In this document: piece by piece, positions 17,423 to 27,500 of the stretch
Position numbering within the stretch: the first letter of the stretch is position 1
Layout of the letters: every line of letters starts with the position of its first letter
Assembly (NCBI GenBank): GCA_029558535.1
Contig: JAKQEK010000152.1
Location: 1-64,000, forward strand
DNA: 64,000 nt
Origin: Bacteroidota bacterium
GTDB taxonomy: Bacteria > Bacteroidota > Bacteroidia > Bacteroidales > ML635J-15
Direction: 5' to 3'
Program-made: the position numbers and the translations under genes
Notes under the pieces: model-generated
What the model was told of the DNA's origin: nothing
Database searches by the model: none
Seen by the model: only the letters and a program-made list of their open reading frames with translations

Positions 17423-18022
17423 ATGATGGAAATTAAAGCCCAAAAAGATGGCAAGGGCAATATTATAATTTCGGAAGACTCTTTTGAAATGATATTAGCT
17501 TGTTTAGATAATCAAAAATTCATTAGTGGAAAACCACAAAAAGGTGATTTTATAGTAGCTGAAGATAAATATTGGAGGGGGGAGGAAGATATTCAAAATA
17601 CAATCGACCACTATAATAGAGAATGTAGAAAAATATTACATCAAAAATATCATTTAAGGACAGAATCAGACGGGTATTTTCTTGCAAAAAGATACGAACA
17701 CCAAACAGAAGATACTGATTGGTCAGAGGAAGATTTGGATTTGGTTTACGAGTTGTTTAAAGAAACAAAAATAAACTATGAACAAAACAGCGATTCGCCG
17801 CCATTGGATAGTTCTGAGGAACTTATAGATGAAACAATACCAGATGATAAAACAAAAAATAATCTTATTGAAGTTAGTCCTGTCTTAAGGACTTTGTTAA
17901 TTGAAAAGCCATTTAAAGGCGAGCAATATATAGCTATATGCGATGACGGAAAATATAGGGCTTGGAAGCAAGATGAAATTGAAAAGATCACTAAAATATT
18001 AAATGAGGATAGGCAAAAATAA
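17423..18022 (+). CDS. Hypothetical protein, 199 aa
   Basis: Starts MMEIKAQKDGKGNIIISED. It is soluble, acidic and hydrophilic, with a low-complexity acidic linker near residues 120-145 (DSPPLDSSEELIDETIPDD) between an N-terminal charged domain and a C-terminal KGEQYIAICDDGKYRAWKQ domain. No family was recognised. It has its own host-type promoter, so it is probably made early. It stands alone between gp25 and a secreted protein gene. Confidence 0.65.
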   Translation: MMEIKAQKDGKGNIIISEDSFEMILACLDNQKFISGKPQKGDFIVAEDKYWRGEEDIQNTIDHYNRECRKILHQKYHLRTESDGYFLAKRYEHQTEDTDWSEEDLDLVYELFKETKINYEQNSDSPPLDSSEELIDETIPDDKTKNNLIEVSPVLRTLLIEKPFKGEQYIAICDDGKYRAWKQDEIEKITKILNEDRQK

Positions 18023-18033
18023 AACAAAAAAAG

Positions 18034-18101
18034 ATGTTGCGATAGTATTTAATACAAAGCATGTGAGGCAACATAATATCAGATTTATTTTTTTTTTTTT
18101 T
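18034..18101 (+). terminator. Weak terminator-like structure with a long T-run
   Basis: ATGTTGC (18034-18040) can pair with GCAACAT (18068-18074) across a 27-nt loop, followed by a run of 14 T at 18088-18101. The loop is long for a terminator. The T-run itself is the longest homopolymer noticed in the window. Confidence 0.3.
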
Positions 18102-18103
18102 AA

Positions 18104-18110
18104 TATTTAA
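18104..18110 (+). promoter_or_regulatory. TATTTAA box before the secreted-protein gene at 18126
   Basis: TATTTAA lies 15 nt before the ATG, a one-base variant of the TATTTAT box. Promoter function is inferred from the recurring position. Confidence 0.25.
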
Positions 18111-18125
18111 AACGCAAAAAAAACG

Positions 18126-18995
18126 ATGAAAAATCTAATTTTAATCCTGTTGATGTTGTTCTCGTTTGCCTCTTACAGCCAAGATGGCTGTGGCATAGGA
18201 TGTGAAAGCCCGTATACACAAACTTTGAGCTTTGCATCTGAAGATGATTGGGTTGGCTATGGGATACCTGATTATTTCGCTTCTTTTCAAACAAGGTTCA
18301 GGATGACAAGCTATTCTGAAACATTTGAAACCTCTTATGGAGAGGTACTAAGCCACTTCCCCTTCCTTTTCAATGAAGAAACAGATAATTCGGTAGCAGG
18401 CTTCCACATTGGAGATGGATATAGTATTAGGATAAAACCGTTTCAATCGGGAAATTTGTATTTATCTGCCTATGCCGAATTTAAATTTACATTAGAGGAA
18501 TTTACTTCATGCCTTACCGTTGATATTACATCTGCCTTTCGCAAAGAATCCTTTATTAGCAATTATATGAAAGTACGATGGGAATATTCGTTTGACGAAA
18601 CCACATGGGCTGAGATGGGAGAGTTCTATATGCCTAGCGGGTTAGAGCTAAACGATTTAGCACCACTAAACGAATCGTTTGAAATTCCTTTGGTTACTTC
18701 GCAAGAATTATTTGTTAGGTGTACGTTAATAGGCAAAAACAAAGCCCTCAAATCGCCATCAGAAGCCAATAACAATACTAATGCTTATTTAATTAATGCA
18801 CTGTCTATATCAGGGCAAGTGTGCGATTTCCCGCAAATAGGTACTTGGGGGTCAATTAACACTTGTCTGATCAGCCCAGAAGAATTCCCTTATGACAACA
18901 TATATTCAAAAGGGACTGGAGTTCATAAATATGAAATATGGGTACATTCATATCGAGAATGGAACCGTACTAAAAAACTATGCAGAAAATCATAG
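18126..18995 (+). CDS. Secreted protein, N-terminal part of a frameshifted T9SS-type gene
   Basis: Opens with a flavobacterial signal peptide (MKNLILILLMLFSFASYSQ, cleavage after YSQ). The mature part begins with a short Cys-rich stretch (DGCGIGCES) and continues as strand-rich sequence with no recognised catalytic motif; a jelly-roll or adhesin fold is plausible (FEIPLVTSQELFVRCTLIG). In this frame the protein ends soon after KYEIWVHSYREW, inside a perfect hairpin at 18964-19009. The continuation with the C-terminal sorting domain lies in the +1 frame from 18892. The gene therefore looks like one protein of about 440 residues split by a frameshift; a sequencing error or programmed shift is possible. 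Confidence 0.65.
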   Translation: MKNLILILLMLFSFASYSQDGCGIGCESPYTQTLSFASEDDWVGYGIPDYFASFQTRFRMTSYSETFETSYGEVLSHFPFLFNEETDNSVAGFHIGDGYSIRIKPFQSGNLYLSAYAEFKFTLEEFTSCLTVDITSAFRKESFISNYMKVRWEYSFDETTWAEMGEFYMPSGLELNDLAPLNESFEIPLVTSQELFVRCTLIGKNKALKSPSEANNNTNAYLINALSISGQVCDFPQIGTWGSINTCLISPEEFPYDNIYSKGTGVHKYEIWVHSYREWNRTKKLCRKS

Positions 18996-19452
18996 TTTTT
19001 TAGTACGGTCATGGGCTATTATTATGGGAATTACAGATCAATCAATGGATTTAAGGATAGTTGATGGCAATGGCGAAGTTATACATGAAGCTACTTCCAT
19101 CAACAGCCTAGAAGATGTGGCTGATGAATGTCTAATCACTGGCATAACAGAACCTTATGCCTGTCAATACTACCCGACGGATGAATGTTCGCAACATCGG
19201 CCTGCGTCTAATATCCCTTTACAAGCTGTTGTTCCGGATCAAACTTGGAGTATCTATCCTAATGGAAACTCGGTACTGATTGTCAATGAAATTTCTGATG
19301 TGCCCACTCTTGTTCTAGGAGACTTGTCAGGAAGAGTTATAAAAAGATTTAATAACGTACCTGCAAGCTGGTCGCAAACCGTCAATAACCTGCCGACAGG
19401 CATATATGTTGTTACAGATGGTTATAGAGGCGAAAAGTTTACTGTAGAGTAA
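18892..19452 (+). CDS. C-terminal part of the frameshifted protein, with a T9SS sorting domain
   Basis: This frame overlaps the previous one by about 100 nt. Its last 70 residues match the type A C-terminal sorting domain of the type IX secretion system: WSIYPNGNSVLIVNEI, then LVLGDLSGRVIKRFNNV, then LPTGIYVVTDGYRGEKF (family pattern YPNP, DxxGR, L-x-x-G-x-Y). T9SS exists only in Bacteroidota and exports proteins across the outer membrane. The protein was thus probably meant for the host cell surface or outside. The ATG at 18892 is unlikely to be a true start; the part is best read as the continuation of the gene at 18126. A strong terminator follows. Confidence 0.7.
   Translation: MTTYIQKGLEFINMKYGYIHIENGTVLKNYAENHSFLVRSWAIIMGITDQSMDLRIVDGNGEVIHEATSINSLEDVADECLITGITEPYACQYYPTDECSQHRPASNIPLQAVVPDQTWSIYPNGNSVLIVNEISDVPTLVLGDLSGRVIKRFNNVPASWSQTVNNLPTGIYVVTDGYRGEKFTVE
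18964..19009. repeat. Perfect 19-bp hairpin inside the frameshifted gene
   Basis: ACCGTACTAAAAAACTATG at 18964-18982 is exactly repeated in inverse at 18991-19009, with an 8-nt loop. It includes an A6 tract on one arm and a T6 tract on the other, so it can also act as a terminator in either direction. It coincides with the overlap of the two reading frames. Confidence 0.8.
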
Positions 19453-19477
19453 CATATATTGCCACATCACAATTTAT

Positions 19478-19520
19478 ATGAAATGCCCGCGCTAGAATTC
19501 TAGTGCAGGCATTTCATTTT
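19478..19520. terminator. Bidirectional terminator between convergent genes
   Basis: A long stem (ATGAAATGCC paired with GGCATTTCAT, continuing through one mismatch to CTAGAA/TTCTAG at the tip) followed by TTTTAG. It separates the plus-strand secreted-protein gene from the minus-strand phosphatase. Confidence 0.75.
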
Positions 19521-19581
19521 AGCAAACGAATATTAAATGAAAAACATAGCCGTAGATTGGCCAAAAAATTTTTATTAACAA

Positions 19582-20265
19582 CTACATTTTAAAGTGCCTG
19601 CTTTGCCAATATTTCTTTGTATCAATATCCATCATAGTTAATTTGCCGCCATTTCCTGCACCTGTGTCTATGTTAATAAGGTTTGAGTGAAAAGCAGGCA
19701 ATTTGTTGCTTGTAGGTGAATGTCCGATGAAAATTTCATCTATTTTTATTGAATTTTTTTCGTCATACTGTACATTTATTTTTGCTTTTGTTTTTTCATA
19801 GTGTTTTGAAGTCTTAAATAAATGCCTGTTTATAGAAAAATTAACCTTCCTTTGTTTAATGATTAGTTTGTTTTGGTTAAAACCGCCATGACAGAAAATT
19901 TTATTGCCTTCTATAAAATAGGGTACTGCTTTTTCAAAATATACTGCCAATTCTTTTTTATAGCCTTTTAATAGTTTAACAGTATCTAGTCCACCGATTT
20001 TTTTCCATCCCTCTAACACTATATTTTTATCTGTCCATTTTTTTAAAAATAAATCGTGATTTCCTAGAATAGGCACAAAGTTTTTAATTTTTAATAGTTC
20101 TGTCAGGCATTTTTCTGGTTCGCTATATCCGTCTGCCAAATCTCCAAGGAATATTAACAAGTCGTTTTCATAATCAAAATTTGTTTTTCTAAATACGTCT
20201 TTTAATGCTTTAAAATTTCCATGAATATCTCCGATTGCAAATTTTTTGTTGTGTTTTTGATTCAA
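19582..20265 (-). CDS. PP2A/lambda-type Ser/Thr protein phosphatase
   Basis: A 227-residue metallophosphoesterase. All core motifs are visible in order: GDIHGN near residue 13, GDLADGY in place of the usual GDxVDRG, GNHD near residue 79, CHGGFN near 130, and GHSPT near 190. Length matches phage lambda phosphatase. It should remove phosphate from Ser/Thr, or from small phosphoesters, using two metal ions. The Arg of GDxVDRG, which normally contacts phosphate, is replaced, which may alter specificity. The reading frame opens with TTG at 20265; no in-frame ATG precedes the catalytic motif. It faces the tail-fibre cluster divergently across about 100 nt. Confidence 0.85.
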   Translation of the reverse strand: MNQKHNKKFAIGDIHGNFKALKDVFRKTNFDYENDLLIFLGDLADGYSEPEKCLTELLKIKNFVPILGNHDLFLKKWTDKNIVLEGWKKIGGLDTVKLLKGYKKELAVYFEKAVPYFIEGNKIFCHGGFNQNKLIIKQRKVNFSINRHLFKTSKHYEKTKAKINVQYDEKNSIKIDEIFIGHSPTSNKLPAFHSNLINIDTGAGNGGKLTMMDIDTKKYWQSRHFKM

Positions 20266-20337
20266 TGGAAATTGTTTAAACCAATATCATATTTTATTAA
20301 GACAAACTAATAATGATTTCGATGTATTTTCTATAAC

Positions 20338-20344
20338 TATTTAT
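20338..20344 (+). promoter_or_regulatory. TATTTAT box before tail-fibre gene at 20365
   Basis: TATTTAT followed by AAAAAAAC lies 20 nt before the ATG. The paralogous gene at 56994 has the same box at a similar place. Confidence 0.4.
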
Positions 20345-20364
20345 AAAAAAACTTTTAAAACAAA

Positions 20365-20820
20365 ATGGTTAAGAGATATATGATATTCCTGATGTCTTGC
20401 CTTGTTTCAATGGCATTAGGGGCGCAGGTGAGCACGTATTTTGGGGGGACTTTAAACGTCTTTTCCGCTATGGGCAGCGGGCCAAAGTATACGGTGGTAG
20501 GCTTCTTTAACGACACGTCAGGGGAATACCCTTTGGACAGCGTAGAAGTAGGCGACATAATATATGTTTCCGAAGGAGTTACGTGCGCAAGGCTAAGAGT
20601 AGACACTATAAATAGCTCTGCTGGGGGGATACTTGACGCTGACGTATACGACATCGACACCGTATTGCTTTCCCCCCCTAGCGGGATAGCCGCTTTGCTT
20701 AAAGAAACGCCCAATATCGCCCTGCCCCGGTATATACCGGGCCTGAGCGAAAACCTCTTGGCATGCATGAGGACGCACATGACAGGCAAAGTAGACGAAG
20801 AAATAGCGGCCGCCGGGGAT
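20365..20820. repeat. Long inverted repeat, copy A (tail-fibre 5' end)
   Basis: These 456 bp match the reverse complement of 56539-56994 with about 27 differences by my reading, only four of them in the first 320 bp. The copies face each other across about 36 kb. Confidence 0.9.
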
Positions 20821-23550
20821 GGGAATGGGATTATTTCTGCTCTTCCAGAAGACCGTGTTAGCATAGTATCTACACATTCGCTTATTATGAAAATGGATAC
20901 TTTTAACGTAGATGCTGAAGTGCAGGTTTTTAGATCTAATAATGGGATCCCCTGGTTATTGTTAAACGATAACAGCTTCACAGCTAAAATTGGCGATATT
21001 GATGATAATTATGAAGGTTATAGAATAGAGCTAGAAAATAACGCTGGCTCGATGTTTCTTGGGAATGATAATAATTTTGCTATTCATGTGGATGATAGCA
21101 ATTTTGAGTTTATTGATAATGGAAATGGGTATACGTTTTGGGATTACAATTTTGGCACAGGAAATGTTAAAATAGGCGATCCCGGACTTAGTAGTTACGC
21201 AAGTTATCTATTTCTTAACAATTTCAACGGGGATTGGGGGATTGGAGATATCGAGGATTCTGATACTGGATATAAAATCTATTTTAATCAGGGCACTAGT
21301 GAACTTTCGATTGGCTCTGATAATTCTAGTCAATTGTATATTGACGATAGTTCATTTAGAATATTAGAAAATGCTAATGGGTACGGTACTGTTATTAGTG
21401 TAGATTCAGATTTTAGCAACGTTAAAATTGGTGATACTGAACAGCAAACACACGGTTCTCATCTGTTCATTGATTTATCTGATGATAATTGGGGGATTGG
21501 AGATGTTGGGAATATCAATACTGGTGTACAGATACTGCATGATTCTGGATCAGGTTCAATTTATGTTGGTGAACTATCAGGATTATCGAACGAACAGCTC
21601 ATAATTGACTATTCTAGCGGGATTACATCTCTTGGTGACGTAGTTGGTACATCTACAGGTATGCATCTTCGTATTGATAATAGTAGCACTGGTACTATTA
21701 CTCTAGGTGATTATGGTACTTTTAGTAATGGCACCAAAATCACAATAGATGCAGCCAGCGAAACTATATCTTTTAATTCAGGTACAGCTAGTTACGGATA
21801 TACATTTCCTACTACTGCACCTGGAGCAAATCAAGTATTGAGCGAAGGCCCTACTGACGACAATCAACTAGTGTGGGTTGATCTTGTAAGCGGCGCTGAT
21901 GGCAATGGCCTTATAAGTGAATTGCCAAGTAATCCAGTAACAATTGATGCTAATGGCAATGTTCTGATTATTGACAGCACTGGGACTACTAGAATAACAG
22001 CAACAGGTACCGCTACTGGCACTCTGGTAGTTAGTGGTGCTTCTTCATTACCGAATACCTTTAGCCATATTGCGGGGGCTGATACAGCACAAGTAAATGT
22101 TAGAGTTGATGCTGGTGTTGATCTTGTGGCTACACGTGTCGTTTCTGTAAAAGCAGACACGCTTAATATAGGAGATAGGCTAAAATTCAAAGCCACTTCG
22201 ACGGGGACTAACGAGCTATTTTACAGTGGTGCAAGTAGTTTTTCTGTAAATACAAGGCCAGATGGGAGCGATGCCTTTGGCCTTACTATTACCGGTACAG
22301 GTTCTGCTCGCACTATTAATTTGGGTGATAACTCAGGGCAGTATTTTCAAAATAAGCTCTCTATAAACGACGCAACAAATACATCAACTCTCGGCGGGTA
22401 CGGTGTCGGCCTTAGAGTTGCTAGTGATATAGTAACAATTGGAGATTATCTTGAAGAATCAGATTATCATGGTATCGTTGTAGACAACACGAACGGGTTC
22501 ATAAAAATAGGTGATATTCATGATGCGGAATATCATTTTTCTATGCACATGGTTCCATCGGATCATATTGTTACTATTGGTGATGTAGCCGACAATTATT
22601 TTAGTACCAAATTAATAATAGACGACGAAGAAGAGAATGAAGTAATAACATTTAACGCAAACAATGGGACAATATTTAGTGGATCAGGGTATACTTACAA
22701 TCTAGCAATTACTAATCCAACTGCTAATCAGGTAATGTATTGGCCTACGCCTACTACGCCAGCATTTGGGTCTTTAGGTACTCTTAATCCCGCAATATAC
22801 GGTAGTGACAGTAATTTGAAAGGGAATAGGATTGTCGATCTTGATGGCAAAACTTTACACGCGACGTGGGGAACTCCACAAAATCTTGCAAGCAACCCTG
22901 TTGATACTATGAATAACGGGCTTTGGCTTACTCGCACTCAAAACATTCTAGGTTACAGTACGGGAAGTGATTGGTCTACTGTAGAAGTTAATGGCACGGA
23001 AGCCAAATTAAAATACAAAGAATTGGATAATGGGAATACCAACTCATTAATAAAAGTCGGATCCGATGAAGCTGTAATGAGAGTGAATAATGAAACATCC
23101 GGAGCTACTCTTACACAATTCACATTATCTGACATTGGATACTCCCTAAACTTTGATGGTTTCAGTGTTTTTAGTGGAAGTGATGCAGATTCTCTTATGT
23201 ATATGTATGAAGATAAGTATGCTTTTCCAAACGAAGCTATGTCTGATACGTTAAACGACAAAACGATAATGTATTGGACAGGCGACGGATCAAACCCGAT
23301 AGCAAATACTTTAAGGGTTGATTGGGGCAACGCAACAGGGACTACGGATGCTTCTGGCGATTTAACTGTATCCCATAATTTACCTGACGACAGTATTATA
23401 ATAACGTCTATAGTTGTCAATGGCACTACTTCGTATACTGTCAGCGTACACACTATTACCAGTACTACTTTTAAGGTACGTTTCTATGTAGCTGACGTAC
23501 CTGCTATATCAGCAAGCGTAGATATAGGGTGGGAGGCTAAAGACAATTAA
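20365..23550 (+). CDS. Tail-fibre-like protein A with signal peptide
   Basis: A 1061-residue protein. Residues 1-20 look like a Sec signal peptide (MVKRYMIFLMSCLVSMALGA), which is odd for a virion protein. Residues 20-150 form a domain shared with the genes at 24509 and 56994 (FGGTLNVFSAMG, VVGFFNDTSGEYP, PGLSENLLACMRTH). Residues 200-470 are a repeat region in which IGD or LGD recurs about every 25 residues, likely a beta-solenoid or fibre shaft. Then comes a collar-like segment YTFPTTAPGANQVL typical of phage fibres, and further beta-rich repeats to the C-terminus. The probable role is receptor binding. An inverted 456-bp copy of its 5' end lies at 56539-56994. Confidence 0.75.
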   Translation: MVKRYMIFLMSCLVSMALGAQVSTYFGGTLNVFSAMGSGPKYTVVGFFNDTSGEYPLDSVEVGDIIYVSEGVTCARLRVDTINSSAGGILDADVYDIDTVLLSPPSGIAALLKETPNIALPRYIPGLSENLLACMRTHMTGKVDEEIAAAGDGNGIISALPEDRVSIVSTHSLIMKMDTFNVDAEVQVFRSNNGIPWLLLNDNSFTAKIGDIDDNYEGYRIELENNAGSMFLGNDNNFAIHVDDSNFEFIDNGNGYTFWDYNFGTGNVKIGDPGLSSYASYLFLNNFNGDWGIGDIEDSDTGYKIYFNQGTSELSIGSDNSSQLYIDDSSFRILENANGYGTVISVDSDFSNVKIGDTEQQTHGSHLFIDLSDDNWGIGDVGNINTGVQILHDSGSGSIYVGELSGLSNEQLIIDYSSGITSLGDVVGTSTGMHLRIDNSSTGTITLGDYGTFSNGTKITIDAASETISFNSGTASYGYTFPTTAPGANQVLSEGPTDDNQLVWVDLVSGADGNGLISELPSNPVTIDANGNVLIIDSTGTTRITATGTATGTLVVSGASSLPNTFSHIAGADTAQVNVRVDAGVDLVATRVVSVKADTLNIGDRLKFKATSTGTNELFYSGASSFSVNTRPDGSDAFGLTITGTGSARTINLGDNSGQYFQNKLSINDATNTSTLGGYGVGLRVASDIVTIGDYLEESDYHGIVVDNTNGFIKIGDIHDAEYHFSMHMVPSDHIVTIGDVADNYFSTKLIIDDEEENEVITFNANNGTIFSGSGYTYNLAITNPTANQVMYWPTPTTPAFGSLGTLNPAIYGSDSNLKGNRIVDLDGKTLHATWGTPQNLASNPVDTMNNGLWLTRTQNILGYSTGSDWSTVEVNGTEAKLKYKELDNGNTNSLIKVGSDEAVMRVNNETSGATLTQFTLSDIGYSLNFDGFSVFSGSDADSLMYMYEDKYAFPNEAMSDTLNDKTIMYWTGDGSNPIANTLRVDWGNATGTTDASGDLTVSHNLPDDSIIITSIVVNGTTSYTVSVHTITSTTFKVRFYVADVPAISASVDIGWEAKDN
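21799..21883. repeat. Short inverted repeat, copy A (fibre collar segment)
   Basis: These 85 bp, coding for the YTFPTTAPGANQVL segment, read identically to the reverse complement of 55536-55620. The flanking sequence has diverged, so this is a second island of identity between the two fibre genes. Confidence 0.85.
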
Positions 23551-23578
23551 AACTTTATAAACTATAAATTATAAAGTT
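23551..23578. repeat. AT-rich hairpin after tail-fibre A
   Basis: AACTTTATAA (23551-23560) pairs perfectly with TTATAAAGTT (23569-23578) across an 8-nt loop, directly after the stop codon. It has no clear T-run and is weak as a terminator. Confidence 0.4.
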
Positions 23579-23612
23579 GATTGAAATTTATAAAATTTTG
23601 AATTGACAATAC

Positions 23613-23619
23613 TATTTAT
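23613..23619 (+). promoter_or_regulatory. TATTTAT box before the gene at 23635
   Basis: ACTATTTATTAAAAAA lies 15 nt before the ATG and closely matches the box at 20338 (ACTATTTATAAAAAAA). Confidence 0.4.
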
Positions 23620-23634
23620 TAAAAAAGGTTAAAA

Positions 23635-24486
23635 ATGGCAGAACAAACACCGTCAGTAGATTGGCCAAGGCGGAGTGCGGCTTTAAACGGAGATGAAGAT
23701 TTACTCCGGCAAAACCCTTCGGGCGATGCTTCGGACACGCCTAAAGAACAAAGGATACCCACATCCCTCATATTAGATTATGTGTTAGAAAACCTCCCAA
23801 GCGGAGGGACTGTTTTTATTGTCAATGAAGGGGCAAGCGACCCGCCTGGCAGCGGCGCTTCCCCTGTGTCGTCATTTTACAAAAACACCACATCAGGAGA
23901 ATGGTTTGTGATTGATTCGACGGGCGATTCTTATTCTCTTAGAGACAACTTGCCGAGAATTGTTTCTGGGGAAGTAGACGGTACTGATATTGTTTTAACA
24001 AGAGACGATGCATCTACTGTAGAAATTGATGTTTCCTCATTAGGAGGTGGAAGTGGCATGACTTTATATCAGTATGATGCAGGAAATGGCGCGTGGGTGA
24101 TTGCAGACGAACTAGGTATCACCTTTACTAAAGCAGGCGGCATTGGTACTTTTGCTGTGCCCGCTAATGACACCTTAATACGTTCTTTCCGGATTAATGG
24201 CGCAACTGCGGATTTGGCAGGAGACAATAGCTTCTCAGTTGTATTTAACTATCCGGCTGGTGGGAGCATTAACCAGAATATTAGTACATATCAGCCACCT
24301 CATGGGTTTCAAGTATTAAACACTGCTGCCCAATTGGGGGGCGGCCCAAGCAATGCTCTGCCTTTTGTATATGACGAAGGTTCAAGCCCACAGTTGCAAA
24401 TAACAGGGGTAGCATCAGGAGATTTGACGCTCAGAGTGATAAACCTTAATGCTTTCTCCAACTGGACTATTGTAGGAGGTTTCTAA
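23635..24486 (+). CDS. Tail-fibre-associated structural protein
   Basis: A 283-residue protein without a signal peptide. The first 70 residues resemble N-terminal attachment segments of phage tail proteins (QRIPTSLILDYVLENL). The middle is beta-rich with Gly-rich linkers. The last 70 residues (LNTAAQLGGGPSNALPFVYDE through VINLNAFSNW) are shared with the C-terminus of the next protein, so the two probably end in the same small domain, perhaps a fibre tip or trimerisation unit. It lies between two fibre genes and is likely part of the same structure. Confidence 0.65.
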   Translation: MAEQTPSVDWPRRSAALNGDEDLLRQNPSGDASDTPKEQRIPTSLILDYVLENLPSGGTVFIVNEGASDPPGSGASPVSSFYKNTTSGEWFVIDSTGDSYSLRDNLPRIVSGEVDGTDIVLTRDDASTVEIDVSSLGGGSGMTLYQYDAGNGAWVIADELGITFTKAGGIGTFAVPANDTLIRSFRINGATADLAGDNSFSVVFNYPAGGSINQNISTYQPPHGFQVLNTAAQLGGGPSNALPFVYDEGSSPQLQITGVASGDLTLRVINLNAFSNWTIVGGF

Positions 24487-24508
24487 AAAATTGAAAATAA
24501 CAAAAAAG

Positions 24509-27500
24509 ATGAAAAAGTTACTATTCCTTTTTATAAGCCTGCTGTTCCTTACCGAAGGTTTCTCCCAAGTAGAAAATAGGTTCAGAGGGACATTAAACGT
24601 GTTTGGCGTAAGCGGGACGACACCTAATTACATAATAACAGGCTTCTTCAACGACACGCAAGGAAGATATGCCTCAGATAGCACTAGCTTGGGGGATTGG
24701 CTTTATATGAATTCTGGGGATGAATGCGTAAGGTTTCAAGTAGACAGCATCATATCTGTAGCTGGAGGCATAGTCAACGTCAGAGTAGTTGACGTAGACG
24801 ATCAAACTGGTGCTTTTCCGACTGGTATTGGAGGCCTGTTGTCAGAAACGCCGAATTACGGCTTCCCCAATTTTGTGGCCGGTTTAAGCGAAGACTTGTT
24901 AGCATGTATGCGGACTCACTTTACTGAAAAAGTCGATTTGATCACGGCAGCTATCAATGCAGAGGTATATACGATAGCTGTTGTATCTGATACGACAACT
25001 ATTGCTGCTCCAGTGGCTGGTGATTTTGCTTATGTTGATACTACTAATGTCTTTGTGCGAAGTGAATTTGCTTGGCTAAAGATCAGTGGATCCAGTGGAG
25101 GTGGAGGAGGTAGTGGTAGTACTCCTTTAGTATGGCATACAAGTCCACAAGTACATCAACTAAATAACTGTGCTTCAAATGAAACTATAAACCTTAATTT
25201 TTATATCCTTGATGATACAGTCATTAATACAGCAGGGATCACATTTGAGATTAACTCTAGTCCAGCCACAGTAACATTTACTCAGTTTTTTAATGATAGT
25301 ACTTTTGCACTCATTCAATCCAGCAATAGTCTTACAGCAGACGTATATTCCGTAGAATTCTCTTATGAGGATTGGGATGGGAATACAATTACTTGGCTTG
25401 ATTTTTTGAATGTGACTGCTGGTAGGCCAGATACCGTGACGGTATTGCTGCCGGGGGATAGCATCTTGGTAACTCGCGTGTGCGGGGCTGAGATAAGCAG
25501 AGACACGATCGACGTACAACACCCCTTCTCTACCACGTCTCAAGAGCTTGAGATTGTTGCAGATGAACTGAAGCTGGCACAGCAGGGGGCAAACTTCAAT
25601 GACGCCCTGCGGTGGAACGGGGTAGATGCTTATGAGCCTGCGCCAATAGAGACTTTTGAATTTGTTGACACCTTGCTGACAATTACAGTATGTAATAACC
25701 TCGATACATGCGATGTAACGACCCTTAACGCAGGATTAGAGTTAGCTACCCGGTACAAGACTGTTTTTGATTCAGCCACATCGGAGCAGCGTATTGATAT
25801 TGTAATGCGCCCTAATCCAGACGGCAGTGATATAGCAATCTATGATAGCACAAAACTTGTTGTAGGGGGTGGGGAGTATGGTGGTATTTTTATAACTTCC
25901 GAGTGGTTAGACACGGTTAGAACAGTTTATGTTTATGCTACCAGTAATCGCAATGCCATTGTGTTCAGCAACGTTTCTAACATCAGCCTTAGAAATCTTA
26001 AGATGGTGAGCAGAGGGGGCGCTCTACAACAGGGTCTGCAAAGTATTTTGTCTAAAGGAATTTATCTTGAATCTGTTGAACTTGACAGTTTTAGGATTGG
26101 CGTGTTGATTAACAGGAGCCAGTCTTTCATAGGCAACTCTATCACAGTAACGAATAGCGCTTTATATGGCGTGTGGGCTATAACATCAAGCTCTACGCTA
26201 TACAAGAGCACAATCAACTTTTGTACTAGGGGGCTTTATGCTGAAGATGCAGTCGTATTAACCAGGCTTTGCAATCTTGACAACAACACATACGGGATAT
26301 ATGCTACGTTAGGGAGTTTGATAGCGGCAGACAATCACCCGTTCACAGTTAATGACACCACTTCTACTTATCAAACCTTTGTTGGTCGCGGTTCTACAAT
26401 CGCAGTTGGAGACTTTGCCGATGAAACGAAAGTTAATATCCCTTTCAACACTCTTACAGGCAACGGCATTATTTATACAGGCACAGAATACAACTTTATT
26501 GAGGCATCTACGGCAGGTGCGCCGGATGCCACTCAATTAAAAATGTATTTCAACACTGACGACAATGAACTGAAGAAATCAGACGGCTCTTCATGGAGTT
26601 CAATTGGGGGCGGGGATGGCACAGTAACTAGCGTGGGGCTAACGCTGCCTTCGCAATTCAGCGTTACGGGTTCCCCTGTAACCACTTCCGGCACCCTTGC
26701 CGGGGCATGGGTGAACCAGGCAGCTAATACCGTGTTGGCTGGCCCTGCTTCGGGGGCTGATGCTGCGCCTACTTTTCGGAGCTTGGTGGCGGCGGATATT
26801 ACGGCAGGGGGTGGAATCACCGGCACAGGCACAACCAACCGGATTCCTGTTTTCGCGGGGGTGCAAGCGCTCGCAAATAGCTACCTTCTGCAATCCGCAT
26901 CGGCAATTACCCTGGACGCGGGAAAAAGCTTTATTATGGCCGGCAGCGGCACCAATATCATCATGAATTTGACCGGCACCGGAGGCTACAAGCTCAACGC
27001 GGCAGGCATGGCCGGGAATCACGGAGTAGTGAACGAGTTCCTTGAAAACGGTGTCGTTAAGTGGGATTTCGCATATCTAAATAGCAGTTGGACTGCTACC
27101 CCGAATCAGTATGGAGCCGGAAAGTCTATCCGGTTCTATAATTACGAACAATCGCAGGCGCAGCTAGTGCTGGCGATTAACGGCAATACAGGAATCCGGG
27201 TAGGCGTACCCACCGCCCGCCTCCACCTCCCAGGCGGCACCACAGCAGCAGGCACCGGGCCGGCAAAGTTCACTTCCGGACCTCTGATGACAACTCCGGA
27301 AGTTGGGGCTGTGGAGTTCAACACAGATAGGTGGTATGGCACTATCACTACCGGGGGAGCCAGGAGGACATTCGCTTGGCTTACTGACATCACTTCTACC
27401 CAGGCTACCGATGGAGTTACTATAAACCACACCTTAAACGGTGATACCCTAACAAGCGAAGCTATTTTGTCTGACAGTACTACCAATCTGATAAGAGTTT

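Noticed and set aside
18964-18995. Programmed -1 frameshift at the A6C tract
   Set aside because: The downstream frame is +1 relative to the upstream one, not -1, and the slippery codons do not pair well after slipping. Mutation or error is simpler.
20900-21800. CRISPR-like or tandem DNA repeats in the fibre shaft
   Set aside because: The periodicity is at the protein level (IGD/LGD about every 25 residues) with diverged DNA, and there are no identical spaced repeats.
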